Assembly (NCBI GenBank): GCA_039621445.1 | Contig: CP154955.1 | Coordinates: 61,039,564 to 61,103,563, forward strand | DNA from: Euglena gracilis | Taxonomy: Eukaryota > Euglenida > Euglenophyceae > Euglenales | DNA length: 64,000 nt | Direction: 5' to 3' | In this document: one piece after another, positions 53,051-63,871 of the stretch | Numbering within the stretch: the first letter of the stretch is position 1 | How the letters are laid out: each line of letters opens with the position of its first letter | Translations under genes and position numbers: made by a program | Notes under the pieces: generated by a model | Told to the model about the DNA's origin: nothing | Database searches by the model: none | What the model saw: the letters and a program-made list of their open reading frames with translations, nothing else

Positions 53051-53429
53051 TGTTTTCTGGCACAAAACCCATGGATTTCAGGCAAAAGAGCCTCCATGAA
53101 GTGGGCTCCGTGTATGGAGGGTCATGAAGGGGTGCGCCTCCCTGACCGCTTATTAAGAGCTGTTTTTGAGCCGAACTATCAAAACCGAGGTCGATTTTTC
53201 GACCTCCCCCGCCCGTCAGAAGTCTTGGGGAAGCCGCCGACCATTGACTTTTGGGGTCAGCCCTATAGTGCCAAACTTGGTCGAGTCAAAAAAGGCGAGG
53301 AAAAAACTCCCCCTCCCCCCCCTCCTCGCCCCCCCTCCCCCTTTCCTCCTCCTTCTTTCTCCTAAAAAATCCCTGACAAAAACCTACATATTTTTTTTGC
53401 CAAAACCGAAAGTTACTGATGTTATTGTT

Positions 53430-54806
53430 TTTTTTGGCCCAGCGCGAAGCCGGGCCGAAACCTCTTACCCGCCAAACTCACCCAAAATGGGGTTCTTATT
53501 TTTTAGGGTAATACTTTGCTGAAATTGCCCAAAGTTTTTTTCGGCGCAAATCGACCGAGAGGAAGATTTTGGCCTTTTTGGGGAGAGGTCTCTGAGCTCT
53601 TATCTCGTTGAGTAGAGCGAAGCTTACCCCCCGGGAAATGGCCATTGGGGGGGGGGTAGAAATTCCCTCCCCCCCCTGGCCCCTGGGTAGGCAATGCGAA
53701 CCGGCATAGCATCACACCATGACCCCAGACCCATTCCGAGGATTGTGTTTTCAGTCACGAGCGACTGGATCCCGGACTTCCGAATCACCTCCATTTGACC
53801 CCCAACTCCCCACCAGGCTTGAGTTATTCAGCCGACAGGGGGTCCAAAATGGGTAGGATTAGCCAACCCCTCCTCAGCTTTGACTTTTCCATTTGCCGGG
53901 GTGAGATTTTCAGTTAAAAAAATTGATTTTTCAAAAAAAAACTCGAGAAAACGTACGTATTTGTAGGCCAACACGGCCATTTTGGGGTGTTTTTTGGACC
54001 GTTTTTTTGGGGGGGTCCAGAAACATCATTTCAAGATACCTTGACAATGTAGCAAAATTAAAAAGAAATGTCCAACCAAAAAGGGAGCCGTTGGAATGCC
54101 CTATACAACCATGGTTCGCTTTTTCCCCAATTCCTTGTGTGGCCCGAGTTCCGGCATTTTTTGGCCAATTTTGGCCCATTCTGGGGCCACGTTGGGCTGT
54201 TTTTCGGGGTCAAAAAGATCGATGCTTCCAAAATATCTTGGAAATGCAGCAAGATCAAAAAGGAAAACGTCTGACCTAAATTAAAACCCTTCGAACACCC
54301 TGTCTAATGGAATTCTGGCTTCCCCGTAACTCCATGGCTACCCCGAGTTATGGCCATTGTAAAGCCGTTTCGCTCCAAAAGCTATCTACTTTGGCCTGTC
54401 TTGACTTTGATCGTCAACATTTCTGGGCCATTTTGGGTAAAAAAAATCGAAAAATTCAAAATTTTTCCAATATTGTGGCCAATCAAAAGAAGTCATTGCC
54501 TCTATCATCTTGGCATCATCAGCACTACACAAACCCTGGTTCCGGGTACCTCCGTAAGCTGATCTGGGACCCCTTGGCACGTGGGGGGGGGGGAGGGCAG
54601 ACTTCCCCCTGCGCCCAAGGGGATGGGGGGGGCACCCCCCCCATAGCCGTGACACCCTCCTTTCCATTCAGTGCAAAAAAGAGAAGATCAAAACCATGCG
54701 GTTCGGCCACTTCAGGCTGATCCGTGCCTCGGGGGGGGGGGAGGGGGGCGCCGCCAATGAGCAACGGTATGGGCCCAAGGTTTGGGACAGAGTCAAATAT
54801 GGACGG
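53430..54806 (+). repeat. Dispersed repeat copy split by a hairpin-module element
   Basis: 53430-53585 matches 58780-58935 (GCGAAGCCGGGCCGAAA / GCGAAGCTGGTCCGAAA, AATTGCCCAAAG, TTTCGGCGCAAA). 54535-54806 matches 58935-59181 (GGGACCCCTTGGCA, ACCATGCGGTTCGGCCACTT, GAGCAACG, GAGTCAAATATGGA). The two halves are contiguous in the 58-kb copy but about 950 bp apart here. Confidence 0.7.
53588..54533. mobile_element. Single hairpin-module element inserted in a dispersed repeat
   Basis: It begins GGTCTCTGAGCTCTTATCTC with a hairpin at 53596-53618 (arms GCTCT-A and CTC / GAG, loop GTT). It continues GAAGCTTACC, a C/G-rich tract and TGGGTAGG, then holds diverged array text (AAAATATCTTGGAAATGCAG, AATTCAAAATTTTTCC). 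It ends CAGCACTACACAAACCCTGG, comparable with CAGCTCTACGTCACACCCTGG (21 bases, compared in two halves) at array module ends. No protein is recognisable. Confidence 0.5.
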
Positions 54807-54959
54807 GGGCAAAGTGTGAGGAGATTGTGAGGAGAGGGCAACAGCCAGGGGCAAGGCATGGCAATGGAAGTCCTCCCTGCTTTGCAAAAAAAGGGTGGGA
54901 ATTGCTCACAATATTTTTAGGAATAATTCCGCAAATGTCAGAAAACCAATTTTGCCAAA

Positions 54960-55031
54960 CAAACACCTCAACCCCACCCACCCACCCACCCACCCACCCA
55001 CACCCACACACACCCACACACACCCACACCC

Positions 55032-55082
<51 letters not shown>

Positions 55083-55090
55083 CCCCCCCC
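54960..55090. repeat. CA-rich microsatellite
   Basis: CCCACCCACCCA blocks grade into CACACA runs (55036-55077) and then a C run. Cys/Val/Gly-rich minus-strand frames here are repeat translations. Confidence 0.95.
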
Positions 55091-55564
55091 CCACAGGGGA
55101 ACGATGATTCCTTTCTGAGACCCAGAACCTGACCATTTCCCTTTTGACCCAAGCAACCCCTGACTGGACGGTACAAAGAAATTCTCATTAAAACGGCATA
55201 AAACGGCCGAAAACAGCAAACCCCAAATATAAACACCCCCCCCCCTGTCTGGTCTTTGGGGGAGTTATGGCACGAAGCCGGGACCCCTAACCCCCCCCCT
55301 ACCCCCTAACCCCCCCCCTAACCCCCCCCTAACCCCCCCCCTACCCCCCCCCTACCCCCTAACCCCCCCCCTAACCCCCCCTACCCCCTAACCCCCCCCC
55401 TACCCCCTAACCCCCCCCTAACCCCCCCCTAACCCCCCCCCTACCCCCTACCCCCTAACCCCCCCCCTAACCCCCCCCCTAACCCCCCCCTAACCCCCCC
55501 CCTACCCCCTAACCCCCCCCCCTACCCCCCAACCCCCCCCCCCCCCCCGCCCCCCCACCATTTT

Positions 55565-55918
55565 TTGCAAAGAGCGGGTCGTATGCAACTGTCCGGCACG
55601 GCGGGGGGGGGCTCCGCCCCCCCCCCCCCCCCCCCCCAGAACCAAAATAACACAATCCCAAATTTGGAAATTTTTTTTGAGGAAAGAGCGGGTCGTATGC
55701 AACTGTCCGGCACGGCGGGGGGGGCTCCGCCCCCCCCCCGAACCCCCCCCCAGAACCAAAATAACACAATCCTAAATTTGGAAAAAAATTTGAGGAAAGA
55801 GCGGGTCGTACGCAACTGTCCGGCACGGCGGGGGGGGGCTCCGCCCCCCCCCGAACCCCCCCCCCAGAACCAAAATAACACAATCCCAAATTTGGAAATT
55901 TTTTTTGAGGAAAGAGCG
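55565..55918. repeat. Three and a part copies of a 115-bp unit
   Basis: Units start AGAGCGGGTCGTATGCAACT at about 55570, 55685, 55799 and, truncated, 55912. Each contains GTCCGGCACGGCGGGG, GGCTCCGCCCCC and AACCAAAATAACACAATCC. It lies between the two telomere-like tracts. Confidence 0.9.
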
Positions 55919-55919
55919 G

Positions 55920-56105
55920 GGCCAGGGGGTCGAAAAACGTTCATTTTGGGTGAAAACAACAGGTTTTCCAGGTCCAGTAGGTTAAAAAACATGGTTTTGG
56001 ACAAAAAAAATTTCGGTTTTTTTAACTTTTTTTGTTGCTCAAATGTTGTTTCCAGGTCCAGGATGCCAAAAAACATGGTTTTGGACAAAAAATTCCTCCG
56101 CCCCC
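55920..56105 (-). repeat. Two inverted partial units of the 163-bp satellite
   Basis: GGTTAAAAAACATGGTTTTG and GCCAAAAAACATGGTTTTGG, each after CCAGGTCCAG, correspond to the reverse complement of the array text. On the minus strand they translate to KTMFFGILDLE, as the array gives KTMFFGLPDPE. Confidence 0.7.
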
Positions 56106-56369
56106 CCCCCCCCTAACCCCCCCTCACCCCCCCCTACCCCCTAACCCCCCCTAACCCCCCCCCTACCCCCTAACCCCCCCCCCCCCCCCCCTAACCCCCC
56201 CCCTACCCCCTACCCCCTAACCCCCCCCTAACCCCCCCCCTCCCCCCTACCCCCCCCTACCCCCCCCCCTCCCCCCCCCCCTACCCCCTAACCCCCCCCC
56301 TAACCCCCCCCCTACCCCCTAACCCCCCCCTAACCCCCCCCCCTACCCATTCCCCACTTCGTGCCATAT

Positions 56370-58297
56370 ATGCTTTGGGGACCCACTCAGCCCCCCCCCA
56401 GGAGAGGGGAGGGGGTCCGAAGACCTGCCCACGCACCACCCCGGGGTCCAAACTGAAAAAAATTACTCCAGACCCTGGTCAGGGGGGAGGGGTAACCCCC
56501 ACCCCCAAAAATCACAATTTTTGAAGTTTCCTAAAAATGCAAGTTTTTTTTTTCCTTTGCCACGTCCAAATTGGTTCAAATTGGAATCCCCCAATCCCCA
56601 AATTCACCATCCAGCCAACAGCCTTTTCCCAGCCCAGGCCGCTGCATAGATTCCGGCTTTTTTGAATCCGTTTCAATCAAGGATTTCCTCTCCGGCTGCC
56701 CTTTGGCGCCTAGACAATGGTACATCCTTGCAAGGTGCGGGCATGGGCCACAAATGGGTAAAACTGGGTCCATCTCAAGTTCTGGTTTTGGTTTCTTTCC
56801 CACTTTTGATCCTTTGGCGCAGCCCGGACAAAAACTACAGGAGACAAAAATTATGCGAAACCACCTCGTTTTCCCATGACTTTTCTCCATATTTTTTGTC
56901 GAGTGTACCTGTCCTATTCTCTTTCTCTATCTCTCTCTCTATCCTTTGAGGAGTGGTTGGTTGGTTGGTTGGTTTAACCTCCCCAAATAAGACCCGGGGC
57001 ATATTTTGGGGACACTTACTTTTCGAGTTTTTATTCAAAATTGTGACATGTACAAAACGAAATTTGGCCCTCCTTTGTCTGGCCATGTCAGGCACCAGCA
57101 AGCACGCCGCGACTCGCCTGCCCCCCACCGCACGGCACAGCACGACGGAGGGGGTATCTAAGGGGTTCTGCTAAGGAGGCAGGGGTCGGGGCCGAGGGGC
57201 AGACAAATGGGGCCAAGGTGCGGAGCAGGCTGTTGTCACTGGGGCGGTGGCCACAGGTCCACCAAAGGATCCGGGGAGGGGTTGGAGAGTGGGTGGGCTG
57301 GTGGGTTTGCCACCAGCCCCAGGGTATTAAGTGAGCAGGGGGGGTCTGGACCCTCCCCCAGAGGGGTCAGAGCCCCCTGTGCAAAAAAAAATTGAAAAAA
57401 AGGCCCAAAATCGTGTTTTCGTGCATTTTTTTTAATAAAATGAAAAAGGGCTTCGGCCAACTTTGGGGGTTTTGGGGTGAGCGGGTTGACCCCCAACCTG
57501 TTGGTTGTGGGCGGGCAAATTTCTTAAAAAAATATCATATGTAAAAGTAAGTAAGTGCGCCAACGAATAGCGCACTTGTGGTGGCACGTATCCCTTTCCC
57601 AGTGAAACTCTCACCTCACAGATCGGCCGGTGCCAGGACCCTGACAGTTTCCCAGGCGAGGCCCTGACAGGTTCTTGGGTATGACAGTCTCTCACAGGCG
57701 GGGGGGGCAGAGGGAACTGCCATGCCGTGGCAACATTTTCCCAAAAATCACCAATCACCACTAATCATGGGGTGTAGCTCTTTGTTTTGTGGGTCAAATA
57801 AAGAGTTGGACAATAAAAGCCCCAGCCTCACTACAAATGCTGCTCTCTGGTGCAAGATTTTCAATGTGTAGACGCACCCTGTGCGGAGCACGCATGAGAG
57901 ACGGGAGGCCTGTCGGCTTGGGGGTGCTTGGTCTCTGTGCGAGGTGCGGCATTCGCTTGCGTGCTGGCGGATCCGCGTGCCGGAGATGTACGGTGAATGG
58001 AAGCGAACTCGCGCGCAAGCGCACTGGCGGCGAGCAGCGAGGCTGTCGCCCTCCCCAGCCGCGGCAACGCCGGACTTCTTTGCTGTGGCTGTGCCCCAGA
58101 CTTCCGACCCCCACCCTGCCCAACCCCACCTAACTGGCCAACCTAACCCCTCACCAACCCCTCACCGGGAGGTCTCGGAGTGCCCTCGGGTGCCTGGGCA
58201 GGTAGGCACTACCCCCTTGGGGGTCGTGCGGGGTTGTGGGCATCACAAAATGGCAGATCCTACCCATAGGACCCTGGCAACTCTCTATGTGACATAC
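56370..58297. other. Unassigned DNA
   Basis: No gene recognised. Contains a CT-rich patch and GGTTGGTTGGTT at 56920-56972, and the CTGACAG-rich repeat at 57600-57710 that matches 38363-38470. Frames on both strands are short and without motifs. Confidence 0.5.
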
Positions 58298-59181
58298 TGG
58301 ACCTGGACAGCATCCAAGGGGACCCGGACAGTTCTCGCGCTTCAGAGTTCGCCGGGGGGTAAAACATCAGGCATCTCCCCTCCAAACGCCAGAAAATATG
58401 CAGGTTGGCCGAGGGTATTCAATTTCAATTTGAAAGTGTGTGCGTAAAAACGGGGCAAGACGCTGCCCTTCGCTCCATTGTGTGATACCCAAGGGGGAGT
58501 CACACCTCAATCGGCCAACCGAACAAGGAAGGGAGGGTGAAGAAATCAGGCGGACTCATCGCCGGTGGATACAGTGCAGGAGGAGGCTGGCATTCGGACC
58601 CTGAGGGCGAACATGACAATGCTCACTGATGCGGGGGGGGGGGGGGCTGTCAACATCCAGCCATTCCTGACCCCTCTGGCAGGGTGAGGGCGGGTGGGGG
58701 AGCGGGTCAGACCCCCCCCAATCCGGTCAAGGAGGGGGAGACCCCCTCACCTGAAGAGTGGCGTGGCCAAAGTGACTGGGTTTTGGCCTGCCGCGAAGCT
58801 GGTCCGAAATCTTTGCACCCGCAAAACCGACCCAAACCGCCATTTTGGGCGGATTCTTTTGGGGCAAGAGTTTGCCGAAATTGCCCAAAGCTTTTCGGCG
58901 CAAAGCGCCGGGAGGAAAAATTTGCCCTTTGGGGGATTCTGGTTACCTCCAGGGGCCAGTCCGGGACCCCTTGGCAGACCCCCCTGGGGTCAAGGGGGTG
59001 GGGGACACCCATTGTCTCCAGCTGGGCCACCCCTTTTATCGAACCCTGCCAGCGGGGTAAAAAACACTCCGTGCAAAAACCATGCGGTTCGGCCACTTCA
59101 GGCTGATCCATGCCCCAAGGGACGTCAATGAGCAACGTTATGGGCCCGAGGTTTGGGAAAGAGTCAAATATGGATGGGGGC
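58298..59181 (+). repeat. Dispersed repeat family, most complete copy
   Basis: 58298-58582 is repeated at 60108-60395 (ATCCAAGGGGACCCGGACAG, CAGGCATCTCCCCTCC, GGCCAACCGAACAAGGAAGG). 58605-58690 matches 38590-38670. 58780-59181 matches 53430-54806 without its insert. No coding content recognised. Confidence 0.7.
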
Positions 59182-59599
59182 CTGAATTATGAGGAGATGG
59201 CAATAGAGTGTCGGAATTCAACAAGGTGGGTAGGGGCCAGGAATGAGGCAAGTACAAGCGAGCGGAAAAGAACAGCAAAAATGTGATGCCCTCCAGGGAC
59301 CGCTGGACGTTGACTCTAAATCAGAAACAGTTCATCTTGTGTGGGGGGGGGGCCGCTGAGCTCACCATTTTGAAGTTTCCAAAAAAAAACGTTGTTTTCC
59401 CTTCACTGCATGCAAAATTGAAACCCCCCAATCCCATAATCACCATTTGAATGTGAAATCTCCAAAATCACCAAGGAGCGCTTTTTGGGTCTCGAAAAGG
59501 AGCCATCGTTCCCCCCCCCCCCCACACACACCACACACCACACATCTCACACACACACACACAGCACTCTACAGGGGTGGGTGGATAGGTGGGTGGGTG

Positions 59600-59700
59600 T
59601 AAGGTGTTGTTTGACAAAATTGTTGTTCTGACATTTGCAGAAATGCTCCTGAAAAAAAAACTGTGTGCAATTTCCCCCCTTTTGCAAAGCAGGGAGGACT
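59600..59700 (-). repeat. Inverted copy of the 54866-54965 segment
   Basis: The reverse complement reads GGAAGTCCTCCCTGCTTTGC and TTCTGCAAATGTCAGA, close to 54866-54965. The intervening bases differ by small indels. Confidence 0.7.
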
Positions 59701-60107
59701 TCCGTTTCTATGAAAGGGCCAGAAAATCATCATTTGCATCACTGTTAACCCAGGAAGGCACCTGTCGCCGTGGCAAACTGGCTGGGTTTCATAACTTATT
59801 AGGAAAGCAACAACCGCCGACAACCTCACTTCCAAGGGTAGGTATCAAGGAGGATCGCGTCTGACCACAGCCGGTGCTGTTTTGCCATCCGGCGAAGGGC
59901 AACCTTTCACTTAGGGAGTTGCCAGGGCCCCCAATAGGTGACAGTTTCCCGGGAGGGGAGCACCAGATCTTGGCATCAAAATTTTGTCTCTTGAGCAGGC
60001 TACACCTGCTCTTCCACCTTAGAATGGTTTCCCTTCCCAATCGAAGGACGCAATTTGGGAGGCTTCGAGGAGCTTTCAGGTTAACGTTTAGCGCCTTTAC
60101 AACACCC

Positions 60108-60395
60108 ACCAGTACTAGAACCCGGACAGTATCCAAGGGGACCCGGACAGATCTCGTGCTTCGTAGTTTGCCGGGGGTAAAACATATGTTCAGGCATCTC
60201 CCCTCCGAACGCCAGAAATATTGAAATATGGGGGTAAATTTGAAAGTGTGGGTGTAAAAAAAAGGGGGGCAAGAGCTCTCCTTCGCTCCGATGTGTGATG
60301 ACCAAGGAGAGTCAACCCTCAATTGGCCAACCGAACAAGGAAGGGAGGGGAGAAGAAATGCGGCGGACCTATCGCCAATGAATGCAGTGCACGAG
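60108..60395 (+). repeat. Second copy of the 58298-58582 dispersed repeat
   Basis: Same order of blocks as 58298-58582 with about 80 percent identity by eye. It ends before a G run at 60420. Confidence 0.75.
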
Positions 60396-60630
60396 GGTGG
60401 TGAATGGGATGGGATGAGATGGGGGGGGGGGGCGAGGGGTACCCTCGCGGTGGCTTTTGGCGGGTCGGCAGGCCATTGGCACTCTGGCGTGGCAGAATTG
60501 GTGGCTCGCTGTGCTGCTGGAGTGGGGAGGGAGCAGCTTATTTCACAAATTTTGTGAACCATAATTCTTCTTTTGGCGTCCACAGGTACGCCACAAAGCA
60601 TTTTTGGTGCCACATATGAACTTCAACATT

Positions 60631-62344
60631 GGGGATGCCTAACAAGCGGTGCCGGCACCGCTGGGGCACCGCTTGGCACCTGGTGGGGCACCGCTGGGGC
60701 ACCGCTTGACACCGCTGGGACAGGAACCCATGGAATAATACTGCGGGGATTTCCCATAAAGAAGCATGAAAGCATCTCGTTGTGACCAAGCACCTTTGGT
60801 CAGCCATGCCCTGGGCCCAGCATCGCCCAGCATCGCCCTGCATCGCCTTCGAAGCCCTTACAAGTGCACAGCCTGTACCTGCATCCACTCAGATACCTGC
60901 ATCCGGAGCATCCAAAACAGCATCTGCAACCACTTCATCCGCTTTTGTCCACTTTTTACCCACTTGTACAACTTTGGCCACCCTTGGCCACTTTTGGCCA
61001 CTTTTGGCTACTTTTGGTCACTTTGCCCAACTTCACTCACCTATGGCCTCAAGCTCCCCTGATTTACTTGGCCAATCCAGCATCTGCATAAACCGCATTA
61101 ACCCAGTCTGCAGAAATTGCACCTTGTCCAACATTTGCATCTTGCCTAGCATCTGCATCTTGTCCAATGTCTGCATCTTGTCAAATATCAACATCTTGGC
61201 CGGTATTTGCATCTTATGTGGTGTCTGCACCTTGTCTAGTGTCTACATCTTGTCCAGTACCTGCATCCATTGCATCTTGTCTAGTATCTGCGGCCGCTGC
61301 ATCTTGTCCGGTGTGTGCATCTTGCCCAATACCTGCATCCACTTCATCTTGTCCAATGTCTTCCTCTTGTCCAGCATCTACATCTTGTCCAGCATCTGCA
61401 TCTTTTCCACTGTCCGCAGCTTGTCCAGCGTCTGGATCTTGTACAGTATCTGCGTCCACTGCATCGTGTCCGGTATCTGCATGTTGTCCAGTATCTGCAG
61501 CCACTGCATCTTGCCCAGTATCTTGCTCTTGTCCAGCATCTCCATCTTGTCCAGCATCTACAACCACTGCATCTTGTCCAGCATCTGCATCTTGTCCAGT
61601 GTCTGCATCTTTTCCAGTACCTGCATCTTGTCCAGCATCTGCATCTGGTCCAGCATCTGCAACCAGTAGATCTTGTCCAGCATTTGCAACCACCGCATCT
61701 TGTCCAGCGTCTGCATTGTGTCCAGTGTCTGCTTCTTGCCTGATGTCTGCATCCATTGGCTCCCAACCTACCAAAAATGATCACAAAAGCCCCAAAGAGC
61801 AACCAAAATGACCTAAGATGGCTTGAAATAACCTAAAATTGCCCAAAAACACCAACAAAATCCACAAAAGGATCACGAAATTTCACAAAAAAATACCCAA
61901 AATCACCAAAAATGGCACAAAAAATGGCAAATTGACCCAATATTTGCCCAAATAATTGCAAAATGGCCCCAAATTAGCAAAAAAAAATACACCCAAAGTG
62001 GTAAAGATGGGTATTATATTGGAGACTTGTGGGAAAATTGTCCTAAAGATGGGCTTAATTCTTCAAAATATCAAAAAATGCCAGCATCGCCCAGCATCGG
62101 AACCCCACCTCTGGTCTCCAAAAAACCAGCATCGCCCAACATCGCCCAGCATCGCCCAGCATCATCAAAGGTGCTTGGTTGTGACATAAACATTTGTGGC
62201 CATCAAAAAAACCTGTATAGAACAAAAGCACATGAAAAAATTTTGCAAAAATTTTGCAAGGGTTCCCCCTAAAAAAGGAAAGCCTTCCGTCCCAGCTGTG
62301 TCAAGCGATGCCAGCGGTGTCGGCACCGCTTTTTAGGCATCCCC
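60631..62344. mobile_element. Terminal-inverted-repeat element carrying a minisatellite
   Basis: The left end GGGGATGCCTAACAAGCGGT is matched by the reverse complement of the right end (GGGGATGCCTAAAAAGCGGT). Pairing continues through GCCGGCACCGCT and CGCTTGACAC. The left repeat is longer because a GGCACCGCTGG word is multiplied. Next to both ends lies a second inverted pair (GACCAAGCACCTTTG at about 60783 and CAAAGGTGCTTGGTTGTGAC at 62167) and CAGCATCGCCC repeats. Flanking ATT on both sides (60628-60630 and 62345-62347) may be a 3-bp target duplication. No transposase is visible, so it would be non-autonomous. Confidence 0.65.
61085..61760. repeat. 18-bp minisatellite (TGCATCTTGTCCAGCATC)n
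   Basis: About 37 units with variants at the AGC/AGT/GGT positions. Because 18 is a multiple of 3, frames stay open on both strands: ASCPAS repeats on plus and DAGQDA repeats on minus (186 codons). Equal openness of several frames argues against any being a gene. Confidence 0.9.
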
Positions 62345-62347
62345 ATT

Positions 62348-63820
62348 GGCTTGGGAGCCCCAGGCAGAGCTTGGAAACTGTTGCCATGGTTCTGGCGTCC
62401 ATGTCAAGTGATAGTTTCCCGGTGGCTGTGCAGCAATTCCATTTTGGCCACCACACCATTCTCCCACCCCCAGCTGTCCTGCCCGACTGACCTGTGAACA
62501 AACCTCCCCTCATCAAGGAGTTCCAGTGACAAATTGAACAACACAAAGCGGGGGTCCCACCAATTTCCGAAAAAATCTGCAAGAAATCCTTTGGAGGTTC
62601 CCCATTGCTGCTCCCAATTCTCTTTGGCACCGGTGCTTCGCAAGCGGAGGGGGCACAGAGCTTCGGAACGCTTCCACCAAAATTAAGCAGAGCACGCGGT
62701 TTCGGCCCATTTTGTGTGGCAAAGAAATGCCATTTTGTGGGCGGTGACACACACAGATTGGGTGGCAGAGAGAAGGGCAGAACTTCCGGGGCGAGAGCAA
62801 AATTTTCAGTTTTCAACCTGTCTGAGCCTTGGCAGGCCCTTTGGTCCAAATGTCCGTCGCAGGCTTCTTTTTACCAACCCCGGGGAGGGGAGGGGAGTGT
62901 CTTGTGCTATAGGGTGCCTGCCCACAGAATAGCACCCCCCCAGGGGGGGGGTCAGTTTAGACCCTGATGCCTGCCGACCCAGCCAAATTTCCTTTTGAAA
63001 ATGGCCAATTTCAGGCCCCGGCACCTTTGGTGTCGGGGGGGGGGGGGGTGCAAAAATGGGGGTTGTGCACTACCCACCCCAAAACCCGACCCCCTCGGGG
63101 GCGTCAAAAGTGCCCTACCCCCATGGGAGGCGGTGCACTTCCTCAAAAAAAAGAAGCCTGGTCGGTATTTTGGGGCAGCGCCAGCCCCCCCCCCCACGTC
63201 CAACGACCGGTAATCCCTGTCTTATGACATGGGGCCATTGGACATGGGGTTCTGACCAAAAAGGTGTCGTCCGACCAGGGGGGGGGGTCAGCCTTGTTAC
63301 ACCTCCCCGGGACACTGTCTCCCGACAAGTCACAAGACAGCCTATGAGGACAGGTCAGCGGGGACAGAGGGTTGAGGACAGTCTCCCGGGTGGGTCCAGG
63401 ACAAAGGGAAAAAAGCATCACCCCTGGTTGACGGGGGGGGGAGACGGAAACATAATACCTTCACAAGTTTGTAACCAAAAGCGTTTAAAAGTTTTTGTTC
63501 AGAAATTTTTGGTATTTTTGTTTATTTGGAGTTTTTATGTTTTATTTAAAAAATTTGGTTGGAATTTTTTTGTTCAGAATTTTTCTTCCCTAGAAATTGC
63601 CGTTCTTCAACAAAACAAAACGCCAAATTTTTGAAAAGAATCACAAGGAGACAGGGCAGTGGGTACAAAGGTACGAGAGACAGGCCCCATGAGTTCAAGT
63701 AGGTATACAGGGTCGGGGACAATTTCCTGTTGAAGACATTTTTCCCTGGGAGGGGAGTAGGCAGGGGAGCGGGTAAAAAAAGAGGAAAGGTTTGATGTTG
63801 AAAGCCCAAATCCAATGACT
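62348..63820. other. Unassigned DNA
   Basis: No gene recognised. Contains several short G or C runs and CTGACAG/GACAGTCTCCCGGG text near 63310-63390 related to the repeat at 57600-57710. 63470-63600 is AT-rich. Confidence 0.5.
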
Positions 63821-63822
63821 CA

Positions 63823-63871
63823 GATTAACCCCACACCCATTCAAATGTTTGAATGGGTGTGGGGCTAATCT
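63823..63871. repeat. Long near-perfect palindrome
   Basis: The arms CCCCACACCCATTCAAA and TTTGAATGGGTGTGGGG are exact, with a TG spacer. Pairing extends outward through TTA/TAA with one mismatch. Could be a folded-back miniature element or a hairpin terminator-like structure. Confidence 0.85.

Larger units (their letters stand above)
38676..53100. repeat. 14-kb satellite array of hairpin/poly-C modules
   Basis: The array repeats a module in this order: GGTCGCTGA, a hairpin, GAAGCTTACC, a 60-80-base C tract, TGAGTAGG, ATTATCGATGTGA, GCCTATAGGTTAGG, ACTCCGCGCCAG, GAGCAAAAAAGTTGT. AT-rich TCGAAAAATTC/AATATCTCGAAAACGC segments and 163-bp satellite units follow, and CTCAGCTCTACGTCACACCCT precedes the next module. 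Modules start near 38676, 39705, 41496, 42880, 44965, 46671, 48671 and 50382. Frames such as PKTMFFGLPDPEKLF repeat with it, appear on both strands and carry no domain, so they are treated as non-coding. Confidence 0.9.
55266..56368. repeat. Telomere-like CCCCCCCTAA tracts flanked by short inverted repeats
   Basis: 55285-55550 and 56110-56345 are runs of TAA or TA separated by 5-9 Cs, that is TTAGGGGGGG-type on the minus strand. The whole block is bounded by TATGGCACGAAG (55266-55277) and its reverse complement CTTCGTGCCATA (56357-56368). Confidence 0.75.

Noticed and set aside
55285-56345. A true chromosome end
   Set aside because: The tracts are internal, have irregular C numbers and are followed by 7.6 kb of ordinary repeat DNA.
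61167-61811. Cys/Ser/Ala-rich 214-codon frame and the DAGQDA minus frame as possible structural proteins
   Set aside because: Pure translations of an 18-bp minisatellite, with several frames open on both strands.
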